Of a stretch of DNA of 64,000 nt, positions 60,593 through 64,000 are shown one piece after another. The DNA is taken from assembly GCA_016841825.1 (NCBI GenBank), contig JAENYK010000001.1, forward strand, positions 496,001-560,000, written 5' to 3'. A program made the translations under genes and the position numbers. This DNA comes from Halothermothrix sp. Its GTDB lineage: Bacteria > Bacillota > Halanaerobiia > DY22613. Below the pieces are notes generated by a model, which saw only the letters and a list, made by a program, of their open reading frames with translations, had not been told where the DNA came from and did not search any database. Numbering within the stretch: position 1 is the first letter of the stretch; each line of letters starts with the position of its first letter.

Positions 60593-61526
60593 ATGGATGA
60601 AAATTTAGCATTATCAGCAGAAATTTATTATCAAGATGCAATCAATTCACTCAAAGAAAAGGATTTAGTCAGTTAATGTGGGAAGTGCCAGAATTTTGGC
60701 TAATGGTGATAACGATTTGTTATCAAAAATAGCTTTTTTAAAAGCTAGAGGACTTTATCTACTTCAAGAGTATGATAAAGCACTGTCTGCTATTGACAAA
60801 GCTATGAAATCTAATCAAGGTGCTGATGTAATTAGGTTACAGAAATATCGTGGATTAATTTGGGGGTATCAGGGGAGATTTGCAGAAGCGATTAATTTAT
60901 TCTCTGATTTGCTAGAAGAAACAAATGATTATATTTTACTCACTGAGTTGTATAGCAATATCACCTGGGCAAATTTAGCTTTGTACAGAACAGAGGAAAA
61001 AAATAAACTTTTAGAGGAAGCAAAAAAATATTTAGATTTACTTGATGACAACAGAAAAAAAAGAATATTGTTAAACTATGGTGAATATCATTTTTGTAAT
61101 AAAGATTATAATCAAGCGATAGAAATCATCGAACGTGCTATTCCGTATTGTACCGAAGAAGAGATGCCTTTAGTTTATAACAACTTGGCTGAATTACATT
61201 TCCAGTTTGGTGATAGGTTCAAAACTGAGGAATACTTACATAAGGCAGAAGTTCTTGCTGAAAAATACAGTAATTATTTAGAGGTTGCAAAATCCCTATA
61301 TACACAGGGGTTATTAGAAATTAAAGACGATGAATGGTTAAAGGCTACCGATTCATTATATGTATCACTAAAATATTTTATTAAAACCAATGCTATATCC
61401 TACGCTTTCAATTGCTTTATTCAAATTCTAGATATATCTCACCAATTAGAAAATGATTGTGTGCTTTCTATCAAAAGAAGTGCTAAAGACTTTTTCTCCG
61501 AAACACCTTTTTACAATAAAATGTAA
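60593..61526 (+). CDS. TPR-repeat protein (Rap-like), with an apparent frameshift
   Basis: GGGAGG precedes ATG at 60593 (MDENLALSAEIYYQDAINSL), but this frame stops at 60676. From 60678 a second frame continues for 282 residues of TPR-like helices: LKARGLYLLQEYDKALSAID, YRGLIWGYQGRFAEAINLFS, LLNYGEYHFCNKDYNQAIEI, VYNNLAELHFQFGDRFKTEE and LYTQGLLEIKDDEWLKATDS. A +1 shift would join the two at SNVGSARILANG. No HTH is visible, so it resembles Rap more than PlcR/NprR-type sensors. A secreted-looking 48-residue ORF follows 21 bp later. It is the only rightward operon in this part. Confidence 0.72.
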
Positions 61527-61547
61527 TATATATTAGGGGGGATTATT

Positions 61548-61694
61548 GTGAAAAAAGTATTTTGTTTTTTGTTGATGACTTTGATTTTTGTCGAAGGAAC
61601 CTTCATGATTTTAACTGATCAACCTTCTGCTGTGCCTAATGTTTCTGGAGAGATTTATACGACAAATAATTGGCCCGATCCGGATGAAAATTAA
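61548..61694 (+). CDS. 48-residue secreted peptide precursor (Phr-like)
   Basis: GGGGGGA lies before GTG at 61548. The product has a basic start and a hydrophobic signal-like segment (MKKVFCFLLMTLIFVEGTFM), then ILTDQPSAVPNVSGEIYTTN and an acidic tail NWPDPDEN. It follows a TPR gene by 21 bp and is closed by a strong terminator, as with phr genes after rap genes. The mature peptide would come from the C-terminal part. Family unknown. Confidence 0.68.
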   Translation: MKKVFCFLLMTLIFVEGTFMILTDQPSAVPNVSGEIYTTNNWPDPDEN

Positions 61695-61715
61695 TTTATC
61701 TACATTTTAAAAACA

Positions 61716-61770
61716 AAAGTAAAGCGTTTTTGAAACCTACAAAATATTCCAAAACGCTTTACTTTATTTT
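61716..61770 (+). terminator. Terminator of the TPR-peptide operon
   Basis: AAAGTAAAGCGTTTT (61716-61730) and AAAACGCTTTACTTT (61751-61765) form a perfect 15-bp stem followed by ATTTTTAAT, 21 bp after the peptide stop. Confidence 0.82.
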
Positions 61771-61855
61771 TAATTATAATACTCCGTTTTCATAGCACTG
61801 CCCAAACCCAATAAACACGTATCCTTTTCAAAAACAGAGTGACTCAAACTACCCT

Positions 61856-62650
61856 CTACCCTCCCTGAGCAGAATACTTCTTATTTCCCACACTCCACAC
61901 CAGTACCATCACACCAACCATACCGACAACCCACACAAACTGCTTACCCAATTCTGCATACAGCAGACTCCCACTCAACTTACCCTGCAAAATAGACACC
62001 GGAACATAATAGATATACTGAAAAGGGAGATTCTCAGCTATAACTCGCAAAAACCCCGGAAATAGGGCAATGGGGAATATCTGTCCAGATAGAACTCTAA
62101 TCACATTCCACAAATTATCACGCAAGGTTAGAATATTCTCAACCCAGAAAGTCAATGACCCAACATAGAAAAACAATGCATACATAATCACCATACCAAA
62201 AAAGGCAGATAGTACACTGAGTACTATTCTCAGCACACTCAATTTGATGGTTATTGGAATAATTAATCCGAAAACACTTAAAAAAATGAATCCGGCGGCA
62301 AATCCCCAGATAAAATAGCCTATCTTAGTAAAAAAACCATATAAGGGATAGTACAATGGTTTAGACAAATATAGATTCAAACGTCCTTGATTAATATCTG
62401 ACCATACCTCATAAGCAGTAATTCCCACCGGCATTATAGCACTCTCGAATATCTTGAGTAGAAAATAATAAGAAACCATATCATTGAATGTATAGTTAGC
62501 AATAGCTGCCTTGCTTTGAAAGACGAATTTCCAGATGAAGTAAATAATCAATAATTGGAGTGGTAGATTAACCAATTGCCCAACAAAATTCAAACTATAT
62601 TCCTTCCCTTTCCTCAATTCAATCCAGATTAACCGTAAATATTTCTTCAT
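61856..62650 (-). CDS. ABC-2 family permease (DUF990-like exporter, subunit 2)
   Basis: This 264-residue protein has six hydrophobic segments and the pattern of ABC2_membrane_6 (DUF990-type) permeases: NFVGQLVNLPLQLLIIYFIW, SDINQGRLNLYLSKPLYYPL, FYVGSLTFWVENILTLRDNL and GQIFPIALFPGFLRVIAENL. It pairs with the preceding permease. Its last codons are duplicated at 56985-57110. GGAGG precedes the ATG, 2 bp after the partner gene. Confidence 0.85.
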   Translation of the reverse strand: MKKYLRLIWIELRKGKEYSLNFVGQLVNLPLQLLIIYFIWKFVFQSKAAIANYTFNDMVSYYFLLKIFESAIMPVGITAYEVWSDINQGRLNLYLSKPLYYPLYGFFTKIGYFIWGFAAGFIFLSVFGLIIPITIKLSVLRIVLSVLSAFFGMVIMYALFFYVGSLTFWVENILTLRDNLWNVIRVLSGQIFPIALFPGFLRVIAENLPFQYIYYVPVSILQGKLSGSLLYAELGKQFVWVVGMVGVMVLVWSVGNKKYSAQGG

Positions 62651-62652
62651 TT

Positions 62653-63447
62653 TTATCCTCCATTCGCCTCATACCGTGTTAATCCCATATTCCAGGTCAG
62701 TTTAAACAGATAAAGTACTATCGCCGAAAACACAATGAATTTTAGTACAAAGTCCAACTTCAAACTATCTTTGTTCAGGAAAATCACCGCTGGATAATAT
62801 GAAATAAAGGCTACAGGTATAATGTAAGTTAACACCAGCTTAATTTTTTCGGGAAATATTGATAGTGGATATTGTTTACTATCAGCTAATCCAAATATTA
62901 GCGAACGAAAGACTTCTATCTGTCCTACCCAAAAAGCTAAAAATGTAACAATCCCATATAAACAGTTATAGATGAACACACCCCAAACCAAAATAATTAA
63001 CGAATATAAGACATTCATCGCATTAATTGAGATATCATACCGCAGAACAATAGTTACGATAAGAACTATACTGACGATCAACTCCTCAATAAAGTAAATA
63101 ATTGAGACCCTTTCAAAAAGCACTGCAAAAAGCGTATTAATTGGCCGAACCAGAAATTTGTCAAGACCACCCTGTACTATGGTATATGGCAGATCACGAA
63201 AACCAAAGAATATTCCCCCAATACTTTCCCCCACAAAAGTAATACCTGTATATAGAGCTAATTCTGGAAAACTCCAATCCCCAAAAGATTGAATATGACT
63301 CAACAACGTGTACCAAAATATCAGAACAAAAGAAAAATTAAATATTAAATGCACCAAAGTCATCACAAATTCAAAGTTAAAAGTCTTTATCTTATGCCAG
63401 GAAATAATCATAAACCGATAAAGCAGTTTCGAATAATATTTAACCAT
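62653..63447 (-). CDS. ABC-2 family permease (DUF990-like exporter, subunit 1)
   Basis: This 264-residue protein has six hydrophobic segments with LALYTGITFVGESIGGIFFG, YTIVQGGLDKFLVRPINTLF (the conserved DxxL.RP loop) and FLAFWVGQIEVFRSLIFGLA. GAGGAGG decides the ATG at 63447; the longer frame lies in the ATPase gene. It forms a heteromeric exporter with the neighbour and the ATPase 63440-64000. The substrate is unknown. Confidence 0.85.
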   Translation of the reverse strand: MVKYYSKLLYRFMIISWHKIKTFNFEFVMTLVHLIFNFSFVLIFWYTLLSHIQSFGDWSFPELALYTGITFVGESIGGIFFGFRDLPYTIVQGGLDKFLVRPINTLFAVLFERVSIIYFIEELIVSIVLIVTIVLRYDISINAMNVLYSLIILVWGVFIYNCLYGIVTFLAFWVGQIEVFRSLIFGLADSKQYPLSIFPEKIKLVLTYIIPVAFISYYPAVIFLNKDSLKLDFVLKFIVFSAIVLYLFKLTWNMGLTRYEANGG

Positions 63448-64000
63448 TGGAAACCTCCTCTTTATCAGGTTTCTCATACATATCTCGAATTATCTCTTCT
63501 AAACTAAGGTAATTAATATTTATATCAAAAATCTCATTCCGATTTAACAAATTATTTATTGTAGTTGTGAGCTTGTCTATAGGAACTTTGATCAATGACT
63601 CAAACTTATTTGAGGATAGAGACATAGCATAATTTCGGGGAATGATTTTGCTTATATCAAAATCTTCGTGATGTTTGACCTGAATGATCTTATATTTGTC
63701 TCTACTTTCGATCTGATCTAAATTCCCATCATAACAAACTCTACCTTTATCCAGGATTATGATTCGCTTACATAATCTATCTATATCATTTAGATCATGA
63801 GTTGTCAAAAATATTGTTGTATTTAATTCAGTGTTAAGAAAAGTTAAAAAATCTAATATTTTTTGTTTCGCTATTATATCCAGACCCAATGTTGGTTCAT
63901 CTAAAAATAAAATTTTCGGATTATGTAATAAAGAAGCAACGAATTCACAACGCATTCTCTGACCTAAAGATAACTTTCTAACCGGAATTTTTAAAAGTGA
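63440..64000 (-). CDS. ABC transporter ATP-binding protein, C-terminal part
   Basis: The frame is open to the right edge. It enters with PVRKLSLGQRMRCEFVASLL (signature LSLGQRMR), then KILFLDEPTLGLDIIAKQKI (Walker B) and FLTTHDLNDIDRLCKRIIIL (H-loop), and ends with a regulatory tail EEIIRDMYEKP. LSLGQ in place of LSGGQ is usual in ATPases of DUF990-type exporters. It overlaps the permease start by 8 nt. The Walker A region lies outside the window. Confidence 0.88.
   Translation of the reverse strand, partial: SLLKIPVRKLSLGQRMRCEFVASLLHNPKILFLDEPTLGLDIIAKQKILDFLTFLNTELNTTIFLTTHDLNDIDRLCKRIIILDKGRVCYDGNLDQIESRDKYKIIQVKHHEDFDISKIIPRNYAMSLSSNKFESLIKVPIDKLTTTINNLLNRNEIFDININYLSLEEIIRDMYEKPDKEEVSNG

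Overview
The window reads as a chromosome segment of a low-GC, probably anaerobic, Gram-positive bacterium (Bacillota, clostridial or halanaerobial type). The basis is strong AGGAGG ribosome binding sites, canonical TTGACA/TATAAT promoters, rho-independent terminators, a GatCAB amidotransferase set, a VanG-like resistance cluster and many small ABC/regulator cassettes. No rRNA, tRNA or CRISPR array was found. I cannot name the species from sequence alone.

Region 1 (1-31.5 kb) is an accessory, resistance-rich stretch, almost all on the minus strand and full of fragments of broken genes. It holds: a metal-chelate (Fec/Fep-type) ABC uptake operon with a methyltransferase and a signal-less binding protein; an ArsR-type repressor with its own promoter/operator; an O-acetylation set (SGNH lipoprotein, MBOAT, truncated DHHW protein) next to a two-component system; an Msr(D)-like ABC-F ribosome protection gene behind two regulatory leader peptides; a vanR-vanS-vanW-vanG-vanXY-like glycopeptide resistance cluster with 11-bp-phased VanR-type repeats and no vanT; a PadR/DUF1048/ABC cassette; an XRE-desulfoferrodoxin fusion; an AAA-VWA pair; and a GntR/ABC cassette. 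Two copies of a Cys-rich KTR gene and remnants of ABC, beta-lactamase-like, GIY-YIG, DUF6933-like and DUF6440-like genes show repeated gain and decay.

Region 2 (31.9-50.9 kb) looks like core chromosome: an RlmD-type 23S rRNA methyltransferase, CPBP protease, MATE exporter, YhhN protein, a radical SAM protein, gatC-gatA-GNAT-gatB, a four-LysM M23 endopeptidase, an S9 peptidase, ligA and pcrA. Two short genes with strong ribosome binding sites (54 and 21 residues) lie here.

Region 3 (51-64 kb) is again accessory and AT-rich. A decayed transposase precedes the most novel-looking locus: a perfect promoter drives a 28-residue peptide gene, then a UUCG-capped terminator-like hairpin, then a B12-type radical SAM protein, an MFS transporter and a second B12-type radical SAM protein. 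This layout suggests an uncharacterised modified-peptide (RiPP-like) pathway. Next come a frameshifted ABC exporter, a divergent plus-strand TPR protein followed by a 48-residue secreted-looking peptide (a possible Rap-Phr-like signalling pair), and a DUF990-type ABC exporter running off the right edge. A piece of that exporter's 3' end is duplicated 4.8 kb away, bracketing the signalling/ABC segment.
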